Source: CAVSWT01 sp963777515
Lineage (GTDB): Bacteria; Bacteroidota; Ignavibacteria; Ignavibacteriales; Ignavibacteriaceae
DNA: 64,000 nucleotides
Reading direction: 5' to 3'
Assembly (NCBI GenBank): GCA_963777515.1
Contig: CAVZQU010000004.1
Location: 504,200-568,199, forward strand
Shown in pieces: positions 28,848 through 38,525 of the stretch. Position numbers and translations under genes: made by a program. Below the pieces are notes generated by a model. That model had not been told where the DNA came from. It saw nothing but the letters and a program-made list of their open reading frames with translations, and ran no database searches. The stretch's first letter is position 1. Every line of letters begins with the position of its first letter.

Positions 28848-31800
28848 TTGTTTGAGAATACGAAAATAACTAAAATGGATAAGATAGGCCTTTTTAGTAT
28901 AGAAGATATTTTCAGCAGCCGCATTAAAAAATTCCAAAAATTAATGCGCTATAAAATTCGTGAAATTCTGCTTGTATCCAGCCTTTATGATTATTATTTA
29001 TTCGAAGAAGATGGGAGGCTTTATGAATTAATCCGCCAGGAATATCAAGTCTTAAATCTAAGCCAGGCCCCCGAAATCACACACGTAACAACCGGTACAG
29101 AAGCAATTGAATTATTGCTTCAAGAAAACAGTTTTGATCTTATCATTACTACTCTTCACATTGATGACATGCATGTTATAAAATTAGCCGAACTTATAAA
29201 GAAGACTGGTGTTAAAGCTCCTATAATTTTACTTGCTTATGACAACCGTGAAAGAAAAGAACTTGTAACAAATTATGATACTTCAATTTTTGATAGAATT
29301 TTTATCTGGCAGGGTGATTACCGTTTGCTCATCGGTATAATAAAATATGCTGAAGATAGAATGAATGTTGAAAATGATACCTCTGCTGTCGGCGTTCAGG
29401 TAATAATTCTTGTTGAAGACAATGTAAAATTTTATTCAACTTATCTTCCCTTAGTTTATACAGAAATCTTTAAACAGTCACAACGACTAATTACAGAAGG
29501 AATTAATCTTACACATAAATTTTTAAGAATGCGTGCTCGTCCTAAAATTCTTTTGTGTACAACTTATGAAGAAGCCTGGGATAACTTTACTAAGTATCAA
29601 GATTTTATTTTAGGAATAATAAGTGACAGTAATTTTAAGCATCATGGGCAAAGAGATCCTGAAGCCGGAATTAAATTTTCACAAAATGTAAAAGCTAAGT
29701 TAAAAGATATTCCAATTTTATTACAGTCAAGTAATCTTGATTTTGAAGAAAAAGCTAAAGCCGCTGGAGCAGGATTTTTATATAAAAGTTCACCACGTCT
29801 GCTTCATGAATTACGTGATTTTATGATAGATCATTTTGGATTTGGTGATTTTGTTTTCCAAACACCGGACGGGAAAGAAGTTGCAAGAGCTAATAATTTA
29901 AAAACACTTGAAGAACAGCTTACAGTTATTCCCATTGAAAGTATAGTCTATCACGCCGAAGGAAATCATTTTTCAAAATGGCTAAAAGCCAGAACAGAAT
30001 TTTGGCTTGCTCATAAATTAAGGCCTAGAAAGGTTTCTGACTTTAGTTCATTGGAGGAGTTGAGGCTTGAATTAATAAATTCAATAAGGCTTTATCTCGA
30101 GCTTCGACAGAGAGGATTAATTACGGATTTTGATAAAAATTCGTTTGATCCTAAAAACAGTTTTGCCCGAATTGGCGGAGGTTCTCTTGGAGGTAAGGCC
30201 CGTGGTCTTGGTTTTATTAATACATTAATAAATAATAATAAGATTAGGTATAAATTTCCCGGGGTAGAAATTTCGGTTCCTTCTGCAATTGTTATTGCAA
30301 CGGATGTATTCGATCATTTTATTGAAGAAAATCATCTCGATGTTTTTGCTTTAAGCTCAACAAGTGATGAAGACATTACATTAAGATTTCTTCATGCCCC
30401 AAATTTTCCCTCTGATATAATTAATAAGCTTACTGAATATCTTGAAATAACAGAAGGTCCGCTTGCAATTCGTTCATCGAGCCTTCTTGAAGATTCACAA
30501 TTCCAGCCATTTGCCGGTGTGTATCAGACATATATGATACCAAATAACAATCCAAATATTCAAGTGAGACTAGATGAGCTGCTTCAATGTATAAAAGCAG
30601 TTTATGCATCAACCTTTTTTAAAAAAGCGAAAGATTATATGAAGGCAACTTCTTATAGTCTTGAAGAAGAAAAAATGGCAGTTATCATTCAAAAGCTGGT
30701 TGGCGCTCAGCGTGACGGAAGATTTTATCCTGATTTTGCCGGGGTAGCAAAGTCATTTAATTTTTATCCCGTTCCCCCGCAAAAATCTTCAGATGGAATT
30801 GCACTTGTTGCATTAGGATTAGGTAAACAGGTTGTTGACGGCGGAATGGCGGTTAGATTTTGTCCAAAATATCCAAAGCACTTACTCCAATTTTTTTCTA
30901 CTAAAGAAACAATAAGAAATGCTCAGCAGGAGTTTTTTGCTTTAGAAATTAATGGACATCTTGATGATTCCGCAACAAAACAGCCTGATCAATTAGTCCG
31001 GAAATTTGATTTGACAAAAGCAGAAGAAGATCAAACCTTATTTCATGTTGGGTCAACTTATTCTGTTGAAGATGATGCTGTTTACGATGGTGTTTCAAGA
31101 AGAGGTAGAAGAGTAGTAACTTTTGCACCAATTTTAAAACATAATGCATTCCCCCTTGCCGATATTCTTGAGCTTCTTTTAGAAATGGGAACTTGGGGTA
31201 TGGGAGTTCCCGTAGAAATTGAATTTGCTGTTAATATGCAAGTTCATCCCGGATTGCCAAAAGAGTTTGCAATGCTTCAAATGAGGCCGTTGGTTATAAG
31301 TCATGAGCTTGAAGAATTAAATGTCGATTATCCGGATAAAGAAGAATTAATTTGTCAAAGCCAGCAGGTTTTAGGCAATGGTGCAATGAATGGAATTTAC
31401 GATATTGTTTATGTTGATTTCCAGAAATTTGAACGGGCAAAAAGCAGGGAAGTTGCAATTGAAGTAAATATGATAAACACAAAACTGCTTGAACAAAAGA
31501 GGCCTTATATATTAATTGGTGTAGGCCGGTGGGGAAGTCTTGATCCATGGCTTGGCATTCCTGTTACATGGGATCAAATTTCAGGTGCCGGTGTAATTGT
31601 TGAAACTAGCTTTAAAGACATGACGGTTACTCCATCTCAGGGTTCTCATTTCTTTCAGAATTTAACTTCATTTAAAGTTGGATATTTTACAGTGGATTCT
31701 GCAAATCATTTTGATTTTATTAATTGGGATTGGCTTAATAATGAAAAACCGATTGAAGAATATAAATTCACAAAACATTTAAGGTTTGATAAACAAATTG

Positions 31801-31856
31801 TAGTTAAAATTAACGGAACAAAAAATAAAGGAGTTATTTTAAAACCGGAGAAATAA
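28848..31856 (+). CDS. Receiver-like domains fused to a PEP/pyruvate-binding (PPDK N-terminal) domain
   Basis: The 1002-residue protein has two N-terminal CheY-like segments (about residues 38-165 and 185-330; DLIITTLHIDDMH and IILVEDNVKFY strands). A PEP/pyruvate-binding ATP-grasp-like domain follows (about 440-815), with IGGGSLGGKARGLGF, LAIRSSSLLEDSQFQPFAGV and LQMRPLV. The last 190 residues lack the usual swivelling phosphohistidine motif and instead have GVGRWGSLDPWLGIPVTW and PSQGSHFFQNL. It could be a regulated phosphotransfer or PEP-sensing enzyme; the reaction is unknown. The frame starts at TTG 28848, matching the paralogue's length; ATG 28875 is the alternative. It lies between two glutamate dehydrogenase genes. 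Confidence 0.8.
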   Translation: MFENTKITKMDKIGLFSIEDIFSSRIKKFQKLMRYKIREILLVSSLYDYYLFEEDGRLYELIRQEYQVLNLSQAPEITHVTTGTEAIELLLQENSFDLIITTLHIDDMHVIKLAELIKKTGVKAPIILLAYDNRERKELVTNYDTSIFDRIFIWQGDYRLLIGIIKYAEDRMNVENDTSAVGVQVIILVEDNVKFYSTYLPLVYTEIFKQSQRLITEGINLTHKFLRMRARPKILLCTTYEEAWDNFTKYQDFILGIISDSNFKHHGQRDPEAGIKFSQNVKAKLKDIPILLQSSNLDFEEKAKAAGAGFLYKSSPRLLHELRDFMIDHFGFGDFVFQTPDGKEVARANNLKTLEEQLTVIPIESIVYHAEGNHFSKWLKARTEFWLAHKLRPRKVSDFSSLEELRLELINSIRLYLELRQRGLITDFDKNSFDPKNSFARIGGGSLGGKARGLGFINTLINNNKIRYKFPGVEISVPSAIVIATDVFDHFIEENHLDVFALSSTSDEDITLRFLHAPNFPSDIINKLTEYLEITEGPLAIRSSSLLEDSQFQPFAGVYQTYMIPNNNPNIQVRLDELLQCIKAVYASTFFKKAKDYMKATSYSLEEEKMAVIIQKLVGAQRDGRFYPDFAGVAKSFNFYPVPPQKSSDGIALVALGLGKQVVDGGMAVRFCPKYPKHLLQFFSTKETIRNAQQEFFALEINGHLDDSATKQPDQLVRKFDLTKAEEDQTLFHVGSTYSVEDDAVYDGVSRRGRRVVTFAPILKHNAFPLADILELLLEMGTWGMGVPVEIEFAVNMQVHPGLPKEFAMLQMRPLVISHELEELNVDYPDKEELICQSQQVLGNGAMNGIYDIVYVDFQKFERAKSREVAIEVNMINTKLLEQKRPYILIGVGRWGSLDPWLGIPVTWDQISGAGVIVETSFKDMTVTPSQGSHFFQNLTSFKVGYFTVDSANHFDFINWDWLNNEKPIEEYKFTKHLRFDKQIVVKINGTKNKGVILKPEK

Positions 31857-31987
31857 AATCTTATTGTTGTGAAAATGATAAATTCATTTTCATAATATGT
31901 TTTGACTTTAATCATAATCAAAACAAAATTAGCTAATTGTGCCAAAAGCACTGAATTCATAATCATTAAAAATACAGGGAGGCAGTA

Positions 31988-33349
31988 ATGTCTGACTACG
32001 TAAAAGATCTTCTTACTGAAGTAAAGGCAAAAAATCCAAGTGAACCGGAATTTCACCAGGCAGTTGAAGAAGTTGCAGATTCACTTGAATTAGTATTTGA
32101 AAGACACCCCGAATATAGAGCTGCAAAAGTTCTTGAAAGAATAATTGAACCTGAAAGAATAATTACATTCCGGGTACCCTGGGTTGACGAACAGGGAGAA
32201 ATTCATATTAACAGAGGATACAGAATTGAAATGAACAGTGCTATCGGTCCTTACAAGGGCGGCTTAAGATTTCATCCTTCTGTTAATCAAGGGATACTAA
32301 AATTTTTAGCTTTCGAACAAGTATTCAAAAACAGCTTAACAACACTGCCAATGGGTGGCGGTAAAGGCGGTTCTGATTTTGATCCTAAAGGAAAAAGTGA
32401 CCTGAAAATTATGCGTTTCTGCCAGGCTTTTATGTCTGAATTATTCAGACATATTGGTCCGAACACAGATGTGCCTGCAGGAGATATTGGTGTTGGCGGT
32501 AGAGAGATAGGTTATTTATTTGGTACATATAAAAAATTAAGAAATGAATTTACCGGTGTACTTACTGGTAAAGGATTAAACTGGGGTGGTTCATTAATTC
32601 GTCCTGAAGCAACCGGTTATGGCTCAGTATATTTTGCTGCTGAAATGCTTGAAACAAGGAATCAAACTCTTGAAGGAAAAACTTGTCTTGTTTCAGGAAG
32701 CGGCAACGTTGCTCAGTATACAGTTGAAAAAATTCTTGAGCTAGGTGGTAAAGTAGTTACTCTTTCTGATTCAAACGGATATATTTATGATGAAGCCGGG
32801 ATAACAAAAGAAAAACTACAATACTTAATGGATTTAAAAAATGTCCGCCGCGGAAGAATAAAAGAATACGCAGATAAATTTAAGGGCGTTGTTTATACCG
32901 CTATTGATCCGAAGATGAATCATAATCCATTGTGGGATCATAAAGCTGACTGTGCATTCCCAAGCGCTACTCAAAATGAAATAAATGAAAACGATGCAAA
33001 GAATTTAGTTAAGAATGGTGTTTATGTAGTAAGTGAAGGTGCAAATATGCCGACTACTTTAGAAGGCGTAAAAATATTTTTAGACGAAAAAATTCTTTAT
33101 GGACCCGGTAAAGCTGCTAACGCCGGCGGGGTAGCTGTTTCCGGTTTGGAAATGACGCAAAATAGTATGAGATTGCCTTGGAATAGAGAAGAGGTTGATG
33201 CCAGGTTAAAAATGATTATGAGAAATATTCATACTACCTGTGTTGAAATGGCAGATAGATTTGGAACACCTGGTAATTATGTTAACGGTGCAAACATCGG
33301 CGGCTTCTTAAAAGTTGCAGATGCTATGATTGATCAAGGTGTTGTTTAA
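31988..33349 (+). CDS. gdhA: NADP-type glutamate dehydrogenase (paralogue 2)
   Basis: The 453-residue class I glutamate dehydrogenase is a close paralogue of the protein at 27351-28691; most blocks, such as the LPMGGGKGGSDFDPKGKSD loop and the NTDVPAGDIGVGGREIGYLFG segment, are nearly identical. The cofactor-domain motif differs (GSGNVAQY versus FGNVAWGA), so coenzyme or regulation may differ. A strong GGGAGG element lies 8 bases before the ATG. Gene order (dehydrogenase then receiver/PEP-binding protein) is the same as for paralogue 1, indicating tandem duplication of a two-gene unit. Confidence 0.94.
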   Translation: MSDYVKDLLTEVKAKNPSEPEFHQAVEEVADSLELVFERHPEYRAAKVLERIIEPERIITFRVPWVDEQGEIHINRGYRIEMNSAIGPYKGGLRFHPSVNQGILKFLAFEQVFKNSLTTLPMGGGKGGSDFDPKGKSDLKIMRFCQAFMSELFRHIGPNTDVPAGDIGVGGREIGYLFGTYKKLRNEFTGVLTGKGLNWGGSLIRPEATGYGSVYFAAEMLETRNQTLEGKTCLVSGSGNVAQYTVEKILELGGKVVTLSDSNGYIYDEAGITKEKLQYLMDLKNVRRGRIKEYADKFKGVVYTAIDPKMNHNPLWDHKADCAFPSATQNEINENDAKNLVKNGVYVVSEGANMPTTLEGVKIFLDEKILYGPGKAANAGGVAVSGLEMTQNSMRLPWNREEVDARLKMIMRNIHTTCVEMADRFGTPGNYVNGANIGGFLKVADAMIDQGVV

Positions 33350-33365
33350 TTAAAAAGGTAAAAAG

Positions 33366-33394
33366 GGGCTGCTTAATGCAGCCCTAATTATTTT
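33366..33394 (+). terminator. Terminator after the second gdhA gene
   Basis: GGGCTGC (33366-33372) and GCAGCCC (33378-33384) form a 7-bp stem with a TTAAT loop, followed by TAATTATTTT. The T run is interrupted, so read-through to the next gene is possible. Confidence 0.65.
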
Positions 33395-33446
33395 AAAGTA
33401 TTATACCGAGCTTGTTTCTGCATCTTTTATAACTAACTTAAATTTT

Positions 33447-36444
33447 ATGAAACATAACTTCAAAGAAGTAAAAGACAATTTTGATTCATTTTGGATTGAA
33501 CATGGCTACGGCAACCGTTTCCAGGGATTTCAAAATTTAATGCGGCTACGTATTCGAAACATCCTTTTGGTTTCAAGTTTGTACGATCTTTATCTTTTTG
33601 AAGAAGACGGAAGGTTGTATGAACTAATTAGAAATGAATATCAAGGTTTGGGTTTAAGTCATTCTCCAGATTTAACAAGAGTATCTAGCGGTAAAGATGC
33701 AATCAACCTGGCAAAAGATGAAAACCGTTTCGATCTTATTATCACCACACTTCATATCGAAGATATGCATGCAATTAATTTCGCCAGACTTGTTAAGCAA
33801 TCCGGATTGAATATTCCTGTGGTTTTATTAGCTCATGATAATAAAGAACTCAATCAACTATTACTTAGTAAAGATGTAACTGTATTTGATAAAATATTTG
33901 TATGGCAGGGCGATTTTAGAATTATTATTGCCATTATAAAATACTTAGAAGACAAGCTAAACGTAGAGCATGATACTAAAATTGTTGGAGTGCAAACAGT
34001 AATAGTAATCGAAGATAATGTAAGATATTATTCCTCTTTCCTCCCTTTGATTTATACCGAAATGTTAAAACAGTCCAGGCGACTTATTTCAGAAGGGATT
34101 AATCTTACACACAAATTTTTAAGAATGCGTGCCAGGCCTAAAATTCTGCTTTGTTCTAATTATGAAGAAGCTTGGGATTACTATAAAAAATACAAGGAAT
34201 ATATTCTCGGAATTATATCTGACATCGATTTTCCGCATGAAGGAATACAAGACCCCAAAGCAGGGATAAAGTTTGCTAAAAATGTTAAGAAAGATCATCA
34301 AGATATTCCAATTCTTCTTCTTTCAAATATGGAAGAAAATGCCGAGGATGCTAAAAGAGTTGATGCGGCTTTCATTTTAAAAGATTCTGCTTTGCTTTTA
34401 AGTGAACTTAGACAATTTATGATTACTCATTTCAGTTTTGGTGATTTTATTTTTAGAACACCACAAGGTACAGAAGTGGGAAGGGCAAATGATCTTCGCT
34501 CATTAGAGAAGCATATAAAAAGAGCACCTGATTGAAAGTATTCTGTACCATGCAGAAAGAAATCATTTCTCAAATTGGCTAAAAGCAAGAACTGAATTCT
34601 GGCTGGCCCATCAATTAAGACCTAGAAAAGTTACTGATTATTCTTCGGTAGAAAATCTAAGAAATGATTTAGTTGATACTTTAAATAATTATAGACATGC
34701 AAGACAAAGGGGAATTATTACTGACTTCTCTAAAGAGTCGTTTGATCCCGACACAAGCTTTGCAAGAATTGGCGGCGGCTCATTAGGCGGCAAAGCAAGG
34801 GGATTGGGTTTTGTTAATACACTTATAAATAATTACAATGTTAGAAAACAATTTGATGATGTTGTAATATATGTTCCTCCTGCCGTCGTTGTAGGGACAG
34901 AGGTGTTTGATCAATTTATAGATGAAAATAATTTAAGAAAGTTTGCTCTTAATGGCAGCGATGATGAAGAGATAACCCGTCGGTTTCTAGAAGCAGAAAA
35001 ATTTCCTGAAGAAATTCTTGCTGAACTTGCCGCATTTTTGGACTTGATTCATACCCCATTAGCGGTGCGATCTTCAAGTCTACTAGAGGATTCGCAGTAC
35101 CATCCATTTGCCGGTGTTTATAAAACTTATATGCTTCCCAATAATCATCCTAATCCTTTGTTTAGGCTTAATGATCTTTTAAATACAATTAAAAAAGTTT
35201 ATGCATCTACGTTTTATCAAAGCACTAAGGATTACATAAAAATAACTTCTTACCGTCTTGAAGAAGAAAAGATGGCTGTTATAATTCAAAAGATGATAGG
35301 GAACAAGCATAACGAAAGATTTTACCCGGATTTTTCAGGTGTAGCAAAGTCATATAATTTTTATCCGCTTCAGCCGCAAAAACCGCTTGATGGTATTGTC
35401 TCGGTCGCACTTGGTTTAGGAAAGACAGTTGTTGACGGAGGAAACACAGTTAAGTTTTGTCCGAAATACCCAACCGATTTAATTCAATTTTATTCAATAG
35501 ATGAATCTTTGAATAGCAGTCAAAGAGATTTTTTTTCTTTGCAGATGAATCATCAAAATGAAATGAATTATACTTCGCAAGATTTATTGCTTGAACAACA
35601 TAATCTTGAAGTTGCGGAGAAAGACGGCACTTTAAATTATGTCGGTTCAACTTATTCTCCCGATAACGATTCAATCACAGATGGTTTATCTAGAATAGGT
35701 ACCCGTGTAATTACATTTGGCCCTATCCTTAGACATAAAATTTTTCCACTTCCCGGAATTTTAGAATTACTTTTGGATATGGGGACCTGGGGAATGGGTA
35801 CACCTATTGAAATTGAATTTGCTGTAAATATGTCTGTCCCGCAAGGAAAGCGAAAAGAGTTTGGTTTACTTCAAATGCGTCCTTTAGTAGTCAACCGGGA
35901 ATTAGAGGAGTTATCAGTTGAAGATTTTGAAACTGAAAAATTAATTTGTCACAGCAACCAGGTTTTGGGTAATGGAATAATTTCAGATATACAGGATATT
36001 GTGCTTGTTGACTATAATCTTTTTGACAGATCAAAAACAAGAGAGGTAGCTAAAGAAGTAAGCAAATTTAATAGTTTGTTAATTTCTGAAAAACGACCTT
36101 ATTTGTTGATTGGAGTTGGAAGATGGGGGAGTCTTGATCCATGGTTGGGTATTCCCGTTACCTGGGAAAGTATTTCAGGAGCAAAAGCAATTATCGAAAC
36201 TAGCTTTAAAGAGCTTGCTGTTGCACCTTCACAAGGGTCGCATTTTTTCCAGAACATTACTTCTTTTATGGTAGGATATTTCACTGTTAATACAAACGAT
36301 AAAGATTTTGTCGATTGGGAATGGCTGCTTGCACAAGAACCTATTAAGAAAATGAATTATATAAGATTAGTTAGATTCGATAAGCCGCTTACTATAAAAA
36401 TGAACGGTCATAAAAACAAAGGCGTAATAATTAAGCCTGATTAA
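33447..36444 (+). pseudogene. Second receiver/PEP-binding protein, one-base frameshift
   Basis: This is a paralogue of the 28848-31856 protein over its full length of about 998 residues. The first 362 codons (33447-34535) contain the two receiver-like segments. The frame then stops, but the expected continuation (ESILYHAERNHFSNWLKART) runs in the next frame, and a large open frame (34804-36444) encodes the PEP/pyruvate-binding and C-terminal domains with RSSSLLEDSQYHPFAGV, LQMRPLV and GVGRWGSLDPWLGIPVTW. Dropping the G at 34530 restores a single protein. Either the gene is broken or the base is an error; high conservation on both sides favours a recent event or an error. Confidence 0.8.
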
Positions 36445-36500
36445 TTTTACTAGTTTTATGAAATTACTTTTTAACCCTTTAATAATTAGGGGTATTCAAA

Positions 36501-36710
36501 ATGTCAATTCAAAATGATAAACCTGAAAAAAATGAAAAGATATTTGATTCATGCCCTCATTGCGGACAGAAACTAAGTCCCTGGCAGCAAGTTTTATTAA
36601 GTGTAGATAGAGTATTAACATGTAAAAATTGTTGGTACAGAATAATACTTGATGTTTTTGAAGAAGGAAACGATGAAGAGGAGAATAACAAAAACCAATC
36701 TAAATCCTAA
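36501..36710 (+). CDS. Small zinc-ribbon protein
   Basis: The 69-residue acidic protein has two CxxC pairs (CPHC near residue 18 and CKNC near residue 46) separated by about 25 residues, the layout of a treble-clef or zinc ribbon. The tail is rich in Asp, Glu, Asn and Lys. It has a GGGG element upstream of the ATG and ends 11 bases before the third glutamate dehydrogenase gene, so the two are almost certainly co-transcribed. It might be a regulator or partner of that enzyme (inference). Confidence 0.75.
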   Translation: MSIQNDKPEKNEKIFDSCPHCGQKLSPWQQVLLSVDRVLTCKNCWYRIILDVFEEGNDEEENNKNQSKS

Positions 36711-36721
36711 GGAATTTCAAA

Positions 36722-37969
36722 ATGGAATCATATAATTCTTTTAAGGTTGCTCAGCAGCAGATTTTTGAGGCAGCTAAATTATTAAACCTTGACGAAGCTA
36801 CTGTAAATTTACTCGCCTGGCCCCAAAGAGAAATTAATTTTTCTTTACATGTGAAGATGGATACAGGGAAAGTAAAAATATTTCATGCTTATAGAATTCA
36901 ATACAATTACGGGAGAGGGCCTGCTAAAGGAGGTATTAGATTTCATCCTGAAGAAACAGTTGATACAATTCGCGCTCTTGCAAGCTGGATGACCTGGAAA
37001 ACCGCAGTTGTAGATATTCCTTTAGGTGGAGGAAAGGGCGGAGTCAAATGTGATCCAAAATCAATGTCAAAACGTGAACTTGAAAATTTATCAAGAGAAT
37101 ATGTGCGTGCAATTGCACCATATATTGGAGTCGATAAAGATATTCCTGCGCCTGACGTTTACACTAATCCGCAAACCATGGCCTGGATGATGGATGAATA
37201 TGAAACTATAATGAACAGCCACCAGCCTGGTGTTATGACGGATAAACCAATGCAGGTTGGTGGAACAGAAGGAAGAAGAGATGCAACTGCAAGAGGCGGT
37301 GTAATTACTGTCCGGGAGGCATGTAAGGAATTAGGAGTTGATCCTTTAGGCAAATTTGCAATTCAAGGATTTGGAAATGCAGGACAGAGAGCCGCATTAC
37401 TTCATCATGAAATTTTAAGAGGAGGAAAATTAGTTGCAGTAAGTGATTCACGTGGCGCTATTTATAATGAAAAAGGTTTTGATTCAAAAGAACTTGTAAC
37501 TCATAAATTAAAAACCGGAACAGTTTTAAACTTTCCCGGTTCCAAACAAATTCAGCATCATGAATTACTGGAATTAGATGTTAATGTTCTATATCCGGCA
37601 GCTTTAGAAAATGCAATCTCGGCGGATAATGCATCGAAAGTTAAAGCTAAAATTATTTGTGAATTAGCTAATGGACCTACAACCCCTGAAGCTGATTTAA
37701 TCTTAAGCAAAAATGGAGTCCACGTTATACCGGATATTCTTGCCAGCGCCGGAGGTGTTACTGTTTCTTATTTTGAAATGGTGCAGGATAAATCTTCATT
37801 CTTTTGGGATGAAGATACAATACATAAAATTCTTGATGAAAAATTAACAAAAGCTTACCATACTGTTTATGAAGCAGTTAAAGAAAAAAAAGTTCACCCA
37901 AGATTAGGGGCGATGATTGTTGGAGTAGCAAGGGTTGCAGATGCTTGTAAACTTAGGGGCTGGGTTTAA
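36722..37969 (+). CDS. Glu/Leu/Phe/Val dehydrogenase family (glutamate dehydrogenase paralogue 3)
   Basis: The 415-residue protein belongs to the shorter, NAD-type (RocG/GudB-like) branch. Motifs are the substrate loop IPLGGGKGGVKCDPKSMSK, KDIPAPDVYTNPQTMAWMMDEY with the catalytic aspartate, the TARGGVITVREA segment and the Rossmann motif FGNAGQRA. It oxidises glutamate to 2-oxoglutarate and ammonium, usually catabolic. An AAGGAA element precedes the ATG. Its presence beside class I enzymes suggests separate anabolic and catabolic routes in one locus. Confidence 0.92.
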   Translation: MESYNSFKVAQQQIFEAAKLLNLDEATVNLLAWPQREINFSLHVKMDTGKVKIFHAYRIQYNYGRGPAKGGIRFHPEETVDTIRALASWMTWKTAVVDIPLGGGKGGVKCDPKSMSKRELENLSREYVRAIAPYIGVDKDIPAPDVYTNPQTMAWMMDEYETIMNSHQPGVMTDKPMQVGGTEGRRDATARGGVITVREACKELGVDPLGKFAIQGFGNAGQRAALLHHEILRGGKLVAVSDSRGAIYNEKGFDSKELVTHKLKTGTVLNFPGSKQIQHHELLELDVNVLYPAALENAISADNASKVKAKIICELANGPTTPEADLILSKNGVHVIPDILASAGGVTVSYFEMVQDKSSFFWDEDTIHKILDEKLTKAYHTVYEAVKEKKVHPRLGAMIVGVARVADACKLRGWV

Positions 37970-38040
37970 TTAAAATTTTTATCTTTAAAAGAATCTTTTT
38001 TTGACTTAATTCATCTTAATGTAAAAAAATTAGAGACAAA

Positions 38041-38466
38041 ATGGCTACTAAAACAGCATATTTAAAACAATTGAAAGGAATTACTTTCGCAGCAAAGTCA
38101 GATACAAATCATTGGGTTACGATGGACGGTTCACCAGAATTTGGTGGCAGCAGCGCAGGCAGCAGTCCAAAAGAATTAGTATTGTTAGGATTAGCGGGAT
38201 GTACAAGCAGCGATGTAATAAATATATTAAATAAAAAAAGAGTTAATCTCAAAAACTATGAAGTAAATATAAAAGCAGACGTCGCTGATGAACACCCAAA
38301 AGTTTTTACTTCAATTGAAATGGAATATGTTTTTTATGGTAAAGATATTCACACAAAAGATGTAGAAAGAGCGATTGAGCTTTCGCAAACAAAATACTGC
38401 GGCGTAACAAAAATGTTTGAGAAGGCAGTGAAGATTTCACATACTTACCGGATTGTTGAAGAATAG
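38041..38466 (+). CDS. OsmC family protein
   Basis: The 141-residue protein has the OsmC/YhfA layout: a beta N-terminal half with GGSSAGSSPKELVLLGLAGCTSSDV carrying the first conserved cysteine (near residue 58) and a second cysteine in TKYCGVTKMF (near residue 120). OsmC proteins reduce organic hydroperoxides with a cysteine pair, although the YhfA-like subgroup has no proven activity. It lies 71 bases after the third dehydrogenase and may share its transcript. Confidence 0.88.
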   Translation: MATKTAYLKQLKGITFAAKSDTNHWVTMDGSPEFGGSSAGSSPKELVLLGLAGCTSSDVINILNKKRVNLKNYEVNIKADVADEHPKVFTSIEMEYVFYGKDIHTKDVERAIELSQTKYCGVTKMFEKAVKISHTYRIVEE

Positions 38467-38525
38467 AACTCAACATTCACTAAGATTTTTTAATTTATAA
38501 TAAATTAAATAATATCATTTAAAAT

